A stretch of 64,000 bases of DNA from positions 62,001 through 126,000 of the forward strand of contig WRLM01000003.1 in assembly GCA_009777615.1 (NCBI GenBank). Reading direction: 5' to 3'. Numbering within the stretch: the stretch's first letter is position 1; each line of letters starts with the position of its first letter. The position numbers were made by a program, and so were the translations under genes. This document shows positions 42,236-49,962 of the stretch, piece after piece. The notes below the pieces were generated by a model. The model saw only the letters and a program-made list of their open reading frames with translations, made no database searches and was not told the DNA's origin. This DNA is from Candidatus Methanoplasma cognatum (GTDB lineage Archaea > Thermoplasmatota > Thermoplasmata > Methanomassiliicoccales > Methanomethylophilaceae).

Positions 42236-43050
42236 ACTTCTATCCCCATCCTCTTTGACAGCAACCTGTGGATATAATCCGCTACGCCTATCGTCAGCAG
42301 CCCCAATACCGCGATTATCACCAGCGCGGCGTAGGCGCCCGGCCAGTATCCCGCTGCCGCTTGCTCGGCAAGATAGAATCCTATGCCTCCGAGAGGCGTA
42401 GCGTATAACTCCGCCGCGACGATACACATCCACCCGATCCCCAGCCCGACCTTGACGCCGTTCATGACATACGGGACGGCGGAAGGCATCATCACTTTGT
42501 AGAATACTTGTATCTGCGATGCGCCCAGCGTCTTGGATGCATCTATCCAGTTGGGATCTATTTTTCTCACCCCGAAGATGACGTTTGTCAAAAGCGGGAA
42601 GAAGATACCGACAAACACCACTAAAACGGGCCCGATCGAATAACCTAACGAAAGCATGAATATCGGAGCCCATGCTATGGGGGCTATCGGCCTGAGTATC
42701 TCGATGACGGGGCTTGCAAAATCCCTCAGGACCTTGGAGTAGCCGAGGATCAGCCCCAATGGCACCGCCACAGCAAACGCCAGAAGGAATCCCTTGATGA
42801 AAGTGGACAAACTGGACGATATGTATCCTCCTAAACTTATTTTGGTCATCCTGTCACCGTTCAGATACAGATCGACCAAAGCATTCCAAGTTTCCAAAGG
42901 GGTTGGGATGGCGGTGCTTTTTGTGATTACTGAGATCGCCCACCATGTAAAAATGAAAATGGACAACGAGATAACAGCTATCAGTACGGTCCTTGCGAAC
43001 CTATGATACTTGTTATTCTCGTCGTATTTTATTCCTAAGATCTGACTCAT
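42232..43050 (-). CDS. ABC transporter permease, nitrate/sulfonate/taurine type
   Basis: 272 residues with about six membrane helices. The EAA coupling loop appears as IDASKTLGASQIQVFYKVMMPSAVPYV (residues ~170-196), and FGVRKIDPNW precedes it. This fits the SsuC/TauC permease family. It lies 4 nt after the binding-protein gene and overlaps the ATPase gene by 4 nt. The substrate is not determined by the sequence; sulfonates such as taurine or coenzyme M are candidates in a methanogen. Confidence 0.92.
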   Translation of the reverse strand: MSQILGIKYDENNKYHRFARTVLIAVISLSIFIFTWWAISVITKSTAIPTPLETWNALVDLYLNGDRMTKISLGGYISSSLSTFIKGFLLAFAVAVPLGLILGYSKVLRDFASPVIEILRPIAPIAWAPIFMLSLGYSIGPVLVVFVGIFFPLLTNVIFGVRKIDPNWIDASKTLGASQIQVFYKVMMPSAVPYVMNGVKVGLGIGWMCIVAAELYATPLGGIGFYLAEQAAAGYWPGAYAALVIIAVLGLLTIGVADYIHRLLSKRMGIEV

Positions 43051-43054
43051 CGCA

Positions 43055-44209
43055 TTAAGCCTTCACGAGTTCTCCGTTTATAACAGTTATCGTAATGGGC
43101 GGCGCTCCCAGCAGACCGAACGATGCCTCGCCGTTCTGTATGGCTGTCGCGACCCCCGGCCCGTTCGTTGCGGGAGAGAACGAGACATTGAGCCCGTAGT
43201 CTTCAAAGAACCCGAGTTCCTTTGCCACATGGACTGCTATCTGGTGTATGTCTCCGGCAATGACGGCCACTTTCAGGCTCGCGGATCCCTCAAAGGTCTC
43301 TCCGCTTGCCAATAACTGAAGCGCTTTTCCGAGGAAGCTTTCATCTATGAACTTGTCTGCGAACTCATCGCCGTTTTCAAACCCAAGGTTCTTGAGTGTT
43401 TTGTTTGTGGCGCCCAGTTCGACCAAGTTCTCTGCTAAGGATGGAATCTCGTTTTTCAGATATGCGAGGGGCGTGCCGCTGTTCTCGCCATAGGTGTACG
43501 TAACGGTCTCCATAGCTTCTTTTATCTCATCCTCTGTGAAATTCGGACCAGCTACATCCTTCGCAATGCTGACCAGCCGAGCATAGTCCTCGCTCGTTTT
43601 GTTGTTGAGCGCACCGTTTACCCAATTGACGGCCTTGACATATGCGGCCAAGAACCTGACGGTCTCATTCTCATGAGTAGAGGTGTATCCGTGGAACCCG
43701 GCAATGACACAGCAAGCGTGTCCTGGGAACAGGTCGTTGGTAAGCGCCAGTTCTTTAAACCTTGTTGTTCCGTCGTCTACTATCTTCTGATACTGGGGCT
43801 GCCACAGCGAACCTCCGTCGATGACATCGTTTCCGAGGGCCAGCCCTGCGTTGGATATGTTTGAGATGAAATACACAGTATTAGGGGCAGAATTATTTCC
43901 CCCCACGGTATACGCCGCGAAGCTCATGCCCATGCCTTCTACGATCGTGAGAAGCTGTACATGCTGTATCGTTGATATTCCGGGCGTTCCGAACACCTTC
44001 CCTTCCCAGCCCGACGGTATCGGTTGGCTGCTGGCGTCGAACATATCGCCTACATTATACTTTTTATCAATATAAATGCCGGAACCTTCTGTGTTGACTC
44101 CGGCAATGATATTGATCTCTTTGTCTTTGTCTTGGAGGAAGAAGTACACTCCGACCCCTGCTACAACAAGGACTGCTATGATTATTACTGCTATGATTTT
44201 GGTATTCAA
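43055..44209 (-). CDS. ABC transporter substrate-binding protein, apparently circularly permuted
   Basis: About 384 residues with an N-terminal membrane anchor (~4-24). The order is unusual. In SsuA/TauA-type proteins the chain starts with a strand-helix unit like LKVAVIAGDIHQIAVHVAKE, runs to GAPPITIT, and continues with IIAGVNTEGSGIYI. Here the second part (from INIIAGVNTEGSG, ~32) comes first, with GTPGISTIQHVQL and GHACCVIAGFHGY in their normal later order. The usual N-terminal 73 residues sit at the C-terminus (~312-384), ending GELVKA, which joins naturally to INIIAG. The start is a TTG at 44209 (or TTG at 44227). It is the first gene of the transporter operon. Confidence 0.82.
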   Translation of the reverse strand: MNTKIIAVIIIAVLVVAGVGVYFFLQDKDKEINIIAGVNTEGSGIYIDKKYNVGDMFDASSQPIPSGWEGKVFGTPGISTIQHVQLLTIVEGMGMSFAAYTVGGNNSAPNTVYFISNISNAGLALGNDVIDGGSLWQPQYQKIVDDGTTRFKELALTNDLFPGHACCVIAGFHGYTSTHENETVRFLAAYVKAVNWVNGALNNKTSEDYARLVSIAKDVAGPNFTEDEIKEAMETVTYTYGENSGTPLAYLKNEIPSLAENLVELGATNKTLKNLGFENGDEFADKFIDESFLGKALQLLASGETFEGSASLKVAVIAGDIHQIAVHVAKELGFFEDYGLNVSFSPATNGPGVATAIQNGEASFGLLGAPPITITVINGELVKA

Positions 44210-44383
44210 ACAACCACGTCCAGGCAAAAAATGTCTACATGATATTTAACCATATTAGGATATTTTATCCTTATTGTGATAAAAATTTCTATGTGCTGTC
44301 ATTGAATGGGCCCCGTCGCGACAAGGCCCTTGGTTCGGCGGCCCCGCGCAAAGAATATGAACCTAAGAACAATAGAAGGGCGC

Positions 44384-45076
44384 ATGAAGGCCCTTGCCAA
44401 CGGCGTCACGATATATTACGAAACAGAGGGTGACGGCCCGCCAGTAATACTGCTGCACGGCAACGGCGAAGACCACAGGATATTCGACCGCCTTACGGAA
44501 AAACTGAAAAAGGACCGCAAAGTGTTCCTGGTCGACACACGCGGGCACGGGCAAAGTGAAAAAGTTGATTCATTCCACTATTCGGATATGGAGGAGGATG
44601 TCGCCGCGTTCATTCGGGAACTCGATATAGTGAGGCCGATCCTTTACGGGTTCAGCGACGGAGGGATCGTCGGGCTGATGCTTGCGGCAAAATATCCGGG
44701 GATGCTGTCCGGTCTCATCGCCAGCGGCGTGAACCTTACTCCCCGGGACCTTAAGACGTCTTTCCGCCTGATGATACGTCTGCAGAACCTTTTCAAAAGG
44801 GATCCTTTGCTGAAACTTATGCTGGAAGAACCCAACATAACAGATAAGGAACTGGAAAGAATAGACGTGCCCGTCCTGATCACCGTGGCGGAAAAGGATA
44901 TTGTCCCCGTCTCTCATGCCGAACATGTCGCCGGCAGGATACGGGACAGCCGCCTGATAGTCGTCCCGAAAGAGGATCATGCCAGCTACGTAGTACATTC
45001 GGATAAACTGTTCCCGCTGATATCGGATTTCATAGAGAGGCCGGAAAATGATCGAGCCGAACGAAATAAAAGCTAA
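44384..45076 (+). CDS. Alpha/beta-hydrolase
   Basis: About 230 residues. The oxyanion region is VILLHGNGEDH (21-31), the nucleophile elbow GFSDGG (Ser91), the acid VAEKD and the base EDHASYV, so the triad is complete. It resembles small lipase/esterase or peroxidase-type hydrolases of the Abhydrolase_1/6 group; the substrate is unknown. The start could also be the ATG at 44357. It overlaps the next gene by 29 nt, so hydrolase, small protein and glycosylase form one operon. Confidence 0.85.
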   Translation: MKALANGVTIYYETEGDGPPVILLHGNGEDHRIFDRLTEKLKKDRKVFLVDTRGHGQSEKVDSFHYSDMEEDVAAFIRELDIVRPILYGFSDGGIVGLMLAAKYPGMLSGLIASGVNLTPRDLKTSFRLMIRLQNLFKRDPLLKLMLEEPNITDKELERIDVPVLITVAEKDIVPVSHAEHVAGRIRDSRLIVVPKEDHASYVVHSDKLFPLISDFIERPENDRAERNKS

Positions 45077-45281
45077 AGCGGAAAGGCTCAAAGAACAAAA
45101 CCTTGACTGCAAGCCCGATGTCTGCGCCGGGTTCCCATACACAGACCGCCCCGGTAGGCTGTCAAGTTTGTACGGCGTTATCGAACACGCAGATGTGTGT
45201 ACCGTTGTCTTTGAAATACTCGAACGGCTTAAAGCGATCTACAGGTTTCGGACGGGATATGACTTTTCAAAAGGAGAATAA
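45048..45281 (+). CDS. Small conserved-looking protein, unrecognised
   Basis: 77 residues, mixed charge, with two cysteines in the NLDCKPDVCAG region and a third at DVCTVVFEILERL. No membrane helix or known motif. A GAGG site precedes the ATG, and the stop is 2 nt before the next start. Coupled to both neighbours, so it is probably translated. Function unknown. Confidence 0.6.
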   Translation: MIEPNEIKAKAERLKEQNLDCKPDVCAGFPYTDRPGRLSSLYGVIEHADVCTVVFEILERLKAIYRFRTGYDFSKGE

Positions 45282-45283
45282 AA

Positions 45284-45862
45284 ATGAGCGAAAGATTCAG
45301 ATGTTTCGGAAACACGCCGCAGTATGCGGATTATCACGACAAAGAATGGGGGCGGCCCGTGCATGACGACAATAAACTGTTTGAAATGCTGATCTTAGAA
45401 GGTGCGCAGGCGGGGCTTTCATGGGAAACTGTATTGAAAAAGAGAGAGGCATACAGAGAAGCCTTCGACGGGTTTGACCCTTATAAGGTCGCTCTATACG
45501 GCGATGCGAAAATTGCAGAACTTATGACGAATGCGGGCATTATCAGAAACCGTTCGAAGATCAACGCCGCAGTGATCAACGCCAAGCTGTTCCTCGAGAT
45601 TATCGCCAAGCACGGGAGTTTTGACAAGTTCATATGGGCTTATGTTGACAACAAGCCTATTGTCGGCCATTGGGAAAAATTTGAGGATATGCCGTTAACC
45701 ACGCCCATATCTGACAAGATAAGCAAGGATCTGAAGAAAATGGGATTCAAATTCGTAGGTTCGACTATCATTTATTCGTTCATGCAGTCTGTCGGCATGG
45801 TAAACGATCATCTTAAGCCATGTTTTGTTTACAAAGAGATACAGAACGGACCGCTTGAATAA
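45284..45862 (+). CDS. tag: DNA-3-methyladenine glycosylase I
   Basis: 192 residues of the Tag family, which excises 3-methyladenine from alkylated DNA. It follows the E. coli enzyme through YHDKEWGRPVHDDNKLFE, LEGAQAGLSWETVLKKRE, AGIIRNRSKINA, the GFKFVGSTIIYSFMQSVGMVNDH block and the terminal cysteine region. The N-terminal zinc-site cysteine is present (RCFGNTPQYADYHD). It is the third base-excision gene in the window, after the AlkD-like gene and the uracil glycosylase. Confidence 0.95.
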   Translation: MSERFRCFGNTPQYADYHDKEWGRPVHDDNKLFEMLILEGAQAGLSWETVLKKREAYREAFDGFDPYKVALYGDAKIAELMTNAGIIRNRSKINAAVINAKLFLEIIAKHGSFDKFIWAYVDNKPIVGHWEKFEDMPLTTPISDKISKDLKKMGFKFVGSTIIYSFMQSVGMVNDHLKPCFVYKEIQNGPLE

Positions 45863-45961
45863 TGCCATCGAATGTTACACATTAGATGTGGCGATCGGGT
45901 GAAAGGTCACCGTTGCCCGCTCATATAATATGGTGGTGAGGGGCGATACGAAGCCGAAAGC

Positions 45962-46444
45962 TTACGTGCCCGGCCTCGGTTTCTTCTTTCCTGTGAAATC
46001 AGCCGAGACTATCTTGTATACGCAGACGGTCTCGGCCTGTTCCGCAGTGAAGACCGCATCCTTACCCGACTGATGCCTGAACATAAAGGACAGTGCTTCA
46101 CATTTTTCTTCCGCATTCTCAATGAAGGCCACCCTCCCGTTCCCGATGATGCTTGAGAAATAATAACCGGAATTGCAAGGTGCATCCGCAAAAAGAGGCT
46201 CCCCTTCGTTCGACATTTCGAAGCAGACCATGTTGTTCTTTTTGAGAATCTCGATCTTCCTTCCTTCATATGCGCTGTGGAAGAACAATTCCAATACGTT
46301 ATCGTTCACGAACCTGTAGCCGAAGCTTAACGGCACCACATAAGGCAGACTGCCGTCCACCATGGCCACATGACATGTCTTGCAAAGGAGTAGGATCTTC
46401 TCCAACTCCTCCCTGTCCTTTATTTCTCTGTCCTTCCTTCTCAT
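45962..46444 (-). CDS. NimA-like pyridoxamine-phosphate-oxidase-fold flavoprotein
   Basis: About 160 residues. The split beta-barrel of the pyridoxamine 5'-phosphate oxidase-like family is shown by CHVAMVDGSLPYVVPLSFGY, the ELFFHSAYEGRKIEIL flavin-binding segment, CFEMSNEG and the C-terminal VYKIVSADFTGKK. NimA-type members reduce 5-nitroimidazole drugs, but most relatives have unknown substrates. The frame extends to 46552; the ATG at 46444 has AAGTGATG just upstream and fits family length. Single gene; the 45863-45961 gap contains nothing notable. Confidence 0.85.
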   Translation of the reverse strand: MRRKDREIKDREELEKILLLCKTCHVAMVDGSLPYVVPLSFGYRFVNDNVLELFFHSAYEGRKIEILKKNNMVCFEMSNEGEPLFADAPCNSGYYFSSIIGNGRVAFIENAEEKCEALSFMFRHQSGKDAVFTAEQAETVCVYKIVSADFTGKKKPRPGT

Positions 46445-46680
46445 TTCATCACTTTCTGACAACAAAGCGGCCATATCGGCATACCTGATGCGGTACACCT
46501 CAAAGGCCCCTTGTTCGTTTATCTTTCTTTCGGCTTTGATAAGTCGCGGCACACTTCAGAGAGGACACATTTAACGGGGTAATTTTGCGAACTAACTCCT
46601 TTACCTCTGCCGCGCGTCTTTTTTCGAATATGCTTTCACATAGAAAAACATAAACAATAAATAATTCATTTACAATTAAG

Positions 46681-46694
46681 TCAATCGTGATTGA
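46681..46694. promoter_or_regulatory. Perfect 14-bp palindrome before the AAA-DUF234 gene
   Basis: TCAATC-GT-GATTGA, 30 nt before the ATG of the AAA-DUF234 gene, in an AT-rich intergenic stretch. Position suits an operator or autoregulatory site. Nothing else was identified in 46445-46724. Confidence 0.35.
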
Positions 46695-46724
46695 GTAAAT
46701 CATGAATAAGGAGTGGTGGCCAGT

Positions 46725-48137
46725 ATGGAAAGATTCTTCGACGGGGGCAGAATACACGAATTAAAATCGCTTGAAGAGCTGTATAAACGCGACGAGTTCA
46801 CCTTCGCCGTCGTGTACGGAAGGCGCCGGGTCGGGAAAACAAGTCTCATTAACGAATTCATAACTCGGGGGGATAAAAAAGCGATAAGGTTCACCGCCAC
46901 AGAAGATACTAATTTAGTAAATCTAGAGAACTTTTCGCAAAGCGTGTTCTCCGCATATCCGGAGATGTCCTTTCTGGGAACTTTCCGTTCCTGGGAAACC
47001 GCATTTGATTTTATCGTTGGTCAGGCCAAAAGTGAGAAGCTGATAATCTTCATTGACGAATACCCATACTTGGCAAAGGCATATCCGCCGATATCCTCTC
47101 AGCTTCAGAGATACATAGACCTTGTTCTTCTGAAGACAGAAATGATGCTCATCCTCTGCGGCTCGTCCATGTCATTCATGGAATATCAGGTGCTCGGCTA
47201 TCAGAGTCCCCTGTACGGGCGGAGAACGGCGCAGTACCGCATAAAGCCGCTTGACTACTATGACGGTGCGGAATTCTTCTGCGATGCCAGTTTGGAAGAT
47301 AAACTCCTCGGATATGCCGTGACTAACGGTATTCCGAAGTACCTTAACGTCATATCCGAAGCAAAAACAGTTAAGGCGGGCATTGCCCGAGCATTCTTTA
47401 CCAAGGACGGATTCCTTTATGAGGAGCCGCACAACCTGCTTAAGCAGGAACTGCGTGAGCCGGCAGTTTATAATGCCATAATCGCGGCAATCGCGAACGG
47501 CGCGACAAAATTGAGCGTCATTGCCGGAAAAGTGGGCGAAAAAGACAGCAAGGTCGCCACCTACATTAAGAATCTCATCGATCTCGGAATACTTAGCAGA
47601 GAAGTGTCAACGCTCGCCCGGAACGACAGGAACGGCATATATACTGTGAAGGACAGCATGTATAGGTTCTGGTATCGTTTCGTACCTAAGGCAGTGACAC
47701 TAATAGAGTGTGAATTCGGAGACATATACACAACGAAAGTGGAGCCGTTCATACCGGACTTCATGGGGCCCGCCTTCGAAGATATCTGTAAACAATACCT
47801 GCTGCGCCTCGGCCGCGTAAACAAGGCGCCGTTCCCGTTCGACAGGATTGGTAAATGGTGGGGCGGCAACCCGGTAACGAAGAAAGAGACGGAGATAGAT
47901 ATCGTCGCAACATCCACTACGGAGAACGACATCATCATCGGCGAATGCAAATGGCAGAACAGGGAAACCGGCGTGGATATCTACAAAGAACTGAGGGGGA
48001 AGGCGGCCCTGTTCGCGGACCGCGATATCCACTATTACATATTCTCAAGATCAGGATTCACGGCGGGGTTAAAAAAAGAGGCGGAGAAAGAAGACAGGCT
48101 GACGCTGGTCAGCCTTGAGGATCTATTCAGGATCTGA
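46725..48137 (+). CDS. Archaeal AAA ATPase with DUF234 nuclease-like domain
   Basis: 470 residues. The ATPase domain has Walker A GRRRVGKT (32-39), Walker B LIIFIDEYPYL (Asp111, Glu112) and sensor LILCGSSMSFM. A winged helix follows (~270-300, AIIAAIANGATKLSVIAGKVG). The C-terminal DUF234 domain has a PD-(D/E)xK-like core, EIDIVA...IIGECKW. This family is widespread and expanded in archaea and gut bacteria, often in mobile or defence regions; its task is unproven. AAGGAG lies 11 nt before the ATG. It opens the accessory block that includes Gabija. Confidence 0.88.
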   Translation: MERFFDGGRIHELKSLEELYKRDEFTFAVVYGRRRVGKTSLINEFITRGDKKAIRFTATEDTNLVNLENFSQSVFSAYPEMSFLGTFRSWETAFDFIVGQAKSEKLIIFIDEYPYLAKAYPPISSQLQRYIDLVLLKTEMMLILCGSSMSFMEYQVLGYQSPLYGRRTAQYRIKPLDYYDGAEFFCDASLEDKLLGYAVTNGIPKYLNVISEAKTVKAGIARAFFTKDGFLYEEPHNLLKQELREPAVYNAIIAAIANGATKLSVIAGKVGEKDSKVATYIKNLIDLGILSREVSTLARNDRNGIYTVKDSMYRFWYRFVPKAVTLIECEFGDIYTTKVEPFIPDFMGPAFEDICKQYLLRLGRVNKAPFPFDRIGKWWGGNPVTKKETEIDIVATSTTENDIIIGECKWQNRETGVDIYKELRGKAALFADRDIHYYIFSRSGFTAGLKKEAEKEDRLTLVSLEDLFRI

Positions 48138-48421
48138 CGGGCGAGTCGGTATGCATAGGTGCAGGAGAGGGGGTTTCGTTGCAATTTTCCGACTGGCAAA
48201 ACCAGAAAATGCTGTAGGCCCTATCGTAATTACTCATTATGATCTTGTTTTTACCCAATCGTGGATTCGTCAACTCGATGATTTTTTAATCGAATAAGGA
48301 GGCCCCATTGCTGGGACCCCCTTATTCAACTGCACTGCTGTCGAGGCCAGGATTCTGGGGCAAAGAGATAAAGAAATCTGTTTCGGAGCGTGCAGACAAA
48401 GTACTCTCGTTTCTGAATTAA
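48138..48421 (+). pseudogene. Possible decayed coding remnant with hairpin
   Basis: A 286-bp interval without an intact gene. Two short reading frames abut near 48290 with a frame change: one ending THYDLVFTQSWIRQLDDF, the next continuing about 40 codons (PPYSTALLSRPGFWGKE, then KSVSERADKVLSFLN) to a stop at 48419-48421. They look protein-like but match nothing I know. An AATAAGGAGG...CCCCCTTATT hairpin (about 48293-48326) overlaps the junction and may be a terminator. Confidence 0.3.
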
Positions 48422-48423
48422 GA

Positions 48424-49962
48424 TTATTGCATTGAAATCAGTTTATCTGGATCTATGCCAGCCTTATAAAACATTTCTAAAAGCCTGTTCTGTGCAGTGC
48501 GGGCACCAGCTATATTTGTATCGACAATAATTAGCTTTGACTCGGCGCGAGTGCAAGCGACATAGTGATTTTTACTGTGTTCTTCTTTCAGTTCCCTGTT
48601 GTGAGCAAAGTCTTCAATAAAAATGATAACCTGTTCAAACTCCAATCCTTTTGATGTGTGTATAGTGAGTGCGCAGTGCCTGGGCCTTTCGGGGTTCAGT
48701 GCAACCGCAAATTTTTTGTCCGTGACGGTTTTATATAGTTCATCAATATGTTCTTTAGGAGTTGTATAACCAAGATAACCAGAAAGCATATTTACTGATT
48801 GGTTGAACGCGTTCTGATTCGCACTCTCAGCGTTTTGTTTTATATCATTGAGGATTTTTTTAATTTCTTTAACTCTGAACGCATCGCTTTCCACAGGGAT
48901 ATCGTTTAAGAAGTTGTATGCAGAATATGTGTCCAATAATACAAAGCTTGCAATGGCATAGTAGATCCATGCCGTATTTGTTGTAATATTTTCTATCGGA
49001 ATTTTTGGTATGAAAATATGTTCTAAACCTTCTTTTGTTAATAGATCCGCACCTGTCTTTGCGTTAGTATTCGTATGCCTAAGTAATGCCGAAGTCTTCT
49101 CGGAATCCAGTAAAGAAATAACTTTGCCTGCCCAGTTGTCGTAGGTCGCCTTGATCCATATTATGTTTCCACAGTTTTGCGGATTGACAACAAGCGGGTG
49201 TGTCTCCTCGAATATAAGGTTTGAATAATCTTGAATCTGCTTATCTGATCGATGATTCATTGTTAATTTTTTATGCGTGAAATTTTCTTTTACAAAAATG
49301 GATTTGAACACTTCGGGGTAGGCTCCCTTCCATTGAAATATAGACTGTTTATCATCGCCCACTATGAATGTCTTAATCTTCAGATCATCGGAGATATGCA
49401 TGAGGAAATTGTGCATATCAATATCACAATCCTGATATTCGTCTATATAAATGGCGCAGTACTTTGCTTGTAAATAAAGGCGGCAAGCAACTGATTTTTT
49501 CAGAATATCCAATGCTAAATCGAAAACGAAGTTTTTCTTGACGTTTTTATATGAATATATTGTGTGGTATTCTTCTATGCTTTTCACGCCTTCATCGAAA
49601 TCTTTTAGTTCACGATTTTTATTGGCATAGTCTGTATCCATCTCAATGTCAAAACTTTCGCCATAGACATCTTTCATAAATGGTTTTATAACTTCATCAG
49701 TAGCGAAATTATTATTTGTTCCGATGAAGCATTGTGATGAGTCGAACGTGAGCCTGTCGCGAATTTCCTGTGTGGCTTTTCTTGTAAAAGTAATGGCCGC
49801 AATCACTTTATGTGTTCTGTTTTCTGACAAATCTTGCATTATTTTGGCAATCATGGTTCGTGTCTTTCCCGTACCGGCACTGGCGCTTACAACTATATTC
49901 CCTGAAGTATTGGTAACAATATCTAATTGCTGAAGCGATAATTCCGCATCAATTGGTTTCAT
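48424..49962 (-). CDS. gajB: Gabija defence protein GajB (UvrD-like helicase)
   Basis: A 512-residue superfamily 1 helicase: Walker A SASAGTGKT (26-34), motif II IDEYQD (173-178), motif III GDDKQSIFQW (202-211), then HTSKGLEFEQVIIF (motif V) and VACTRAESKLIIV (motif VI). The compact size and the pairing with an OLD-family nuclease gene identify GajB of the Gabija anti-phage system, which in studied cases works with GajA to sense or act on invading DNA. It overlaps the gajA end by 14 nt. Both genes are visibly AT-richer than the housekeeping genes, consistent with transfer. Confidence 0.88.
   Translation of the reverse strand: MKPIDAELSLQQLDIVTNTSGNIVVSASAGTGKTRTMIAKIMQDLSENRTHKVIAAITFTRKATQEIRDRLTFDSSQCFIGTNNNFATDEVIKPFMKDVYGESFDIEMDTDYANKNRELKDFDEGVKSIEEYHTIYSYKNVKKNFVFDLALDILKKSVACRLYLQAKYCAIYIDEYQDCDIDMHNFLMHISDDLKIKTFIVGDDKQSIFQWKGAYPEVFKSIFVKENFTHKKLTMNHRSDKQIQDYSNLIFEETHPLVVNPQNCGNIIWIKATYDNWAGKVISLLDSEKTSALLRHTNTNAKTGADLLTKEGLEHIFIPKIPIENITTNTAWIYYAIASFVLLDTYSAYNFLNDIPVESDAFRVKEIKKILNDIKQNAESANQNAFNQSVNMLSGYLGYTTPKEHIDELYKTVTDKKFAVALNPERPRHCALTIHTSKGLEFEQVIIFIEDFAHNRELKEEHSKNHYVACTRAESKLIIVDTNIAGARTAQNRLLEMFYKAGIDPDKLISMQ

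Noticed and set aside
42236-42673. N-terminal extension of the ABC ATPase
   Set aside because: The frame is open, but it lies over the permease coding sequence, is arginine-rich nonsense, and the overlapping ATG at 42235 is the natural coupled start.
48138-48421. Insertion sequence remnant
   Set aside because: No terminal inverted repeats, target duplication or transposase motif could be seen; kept only as a possible gene relic.
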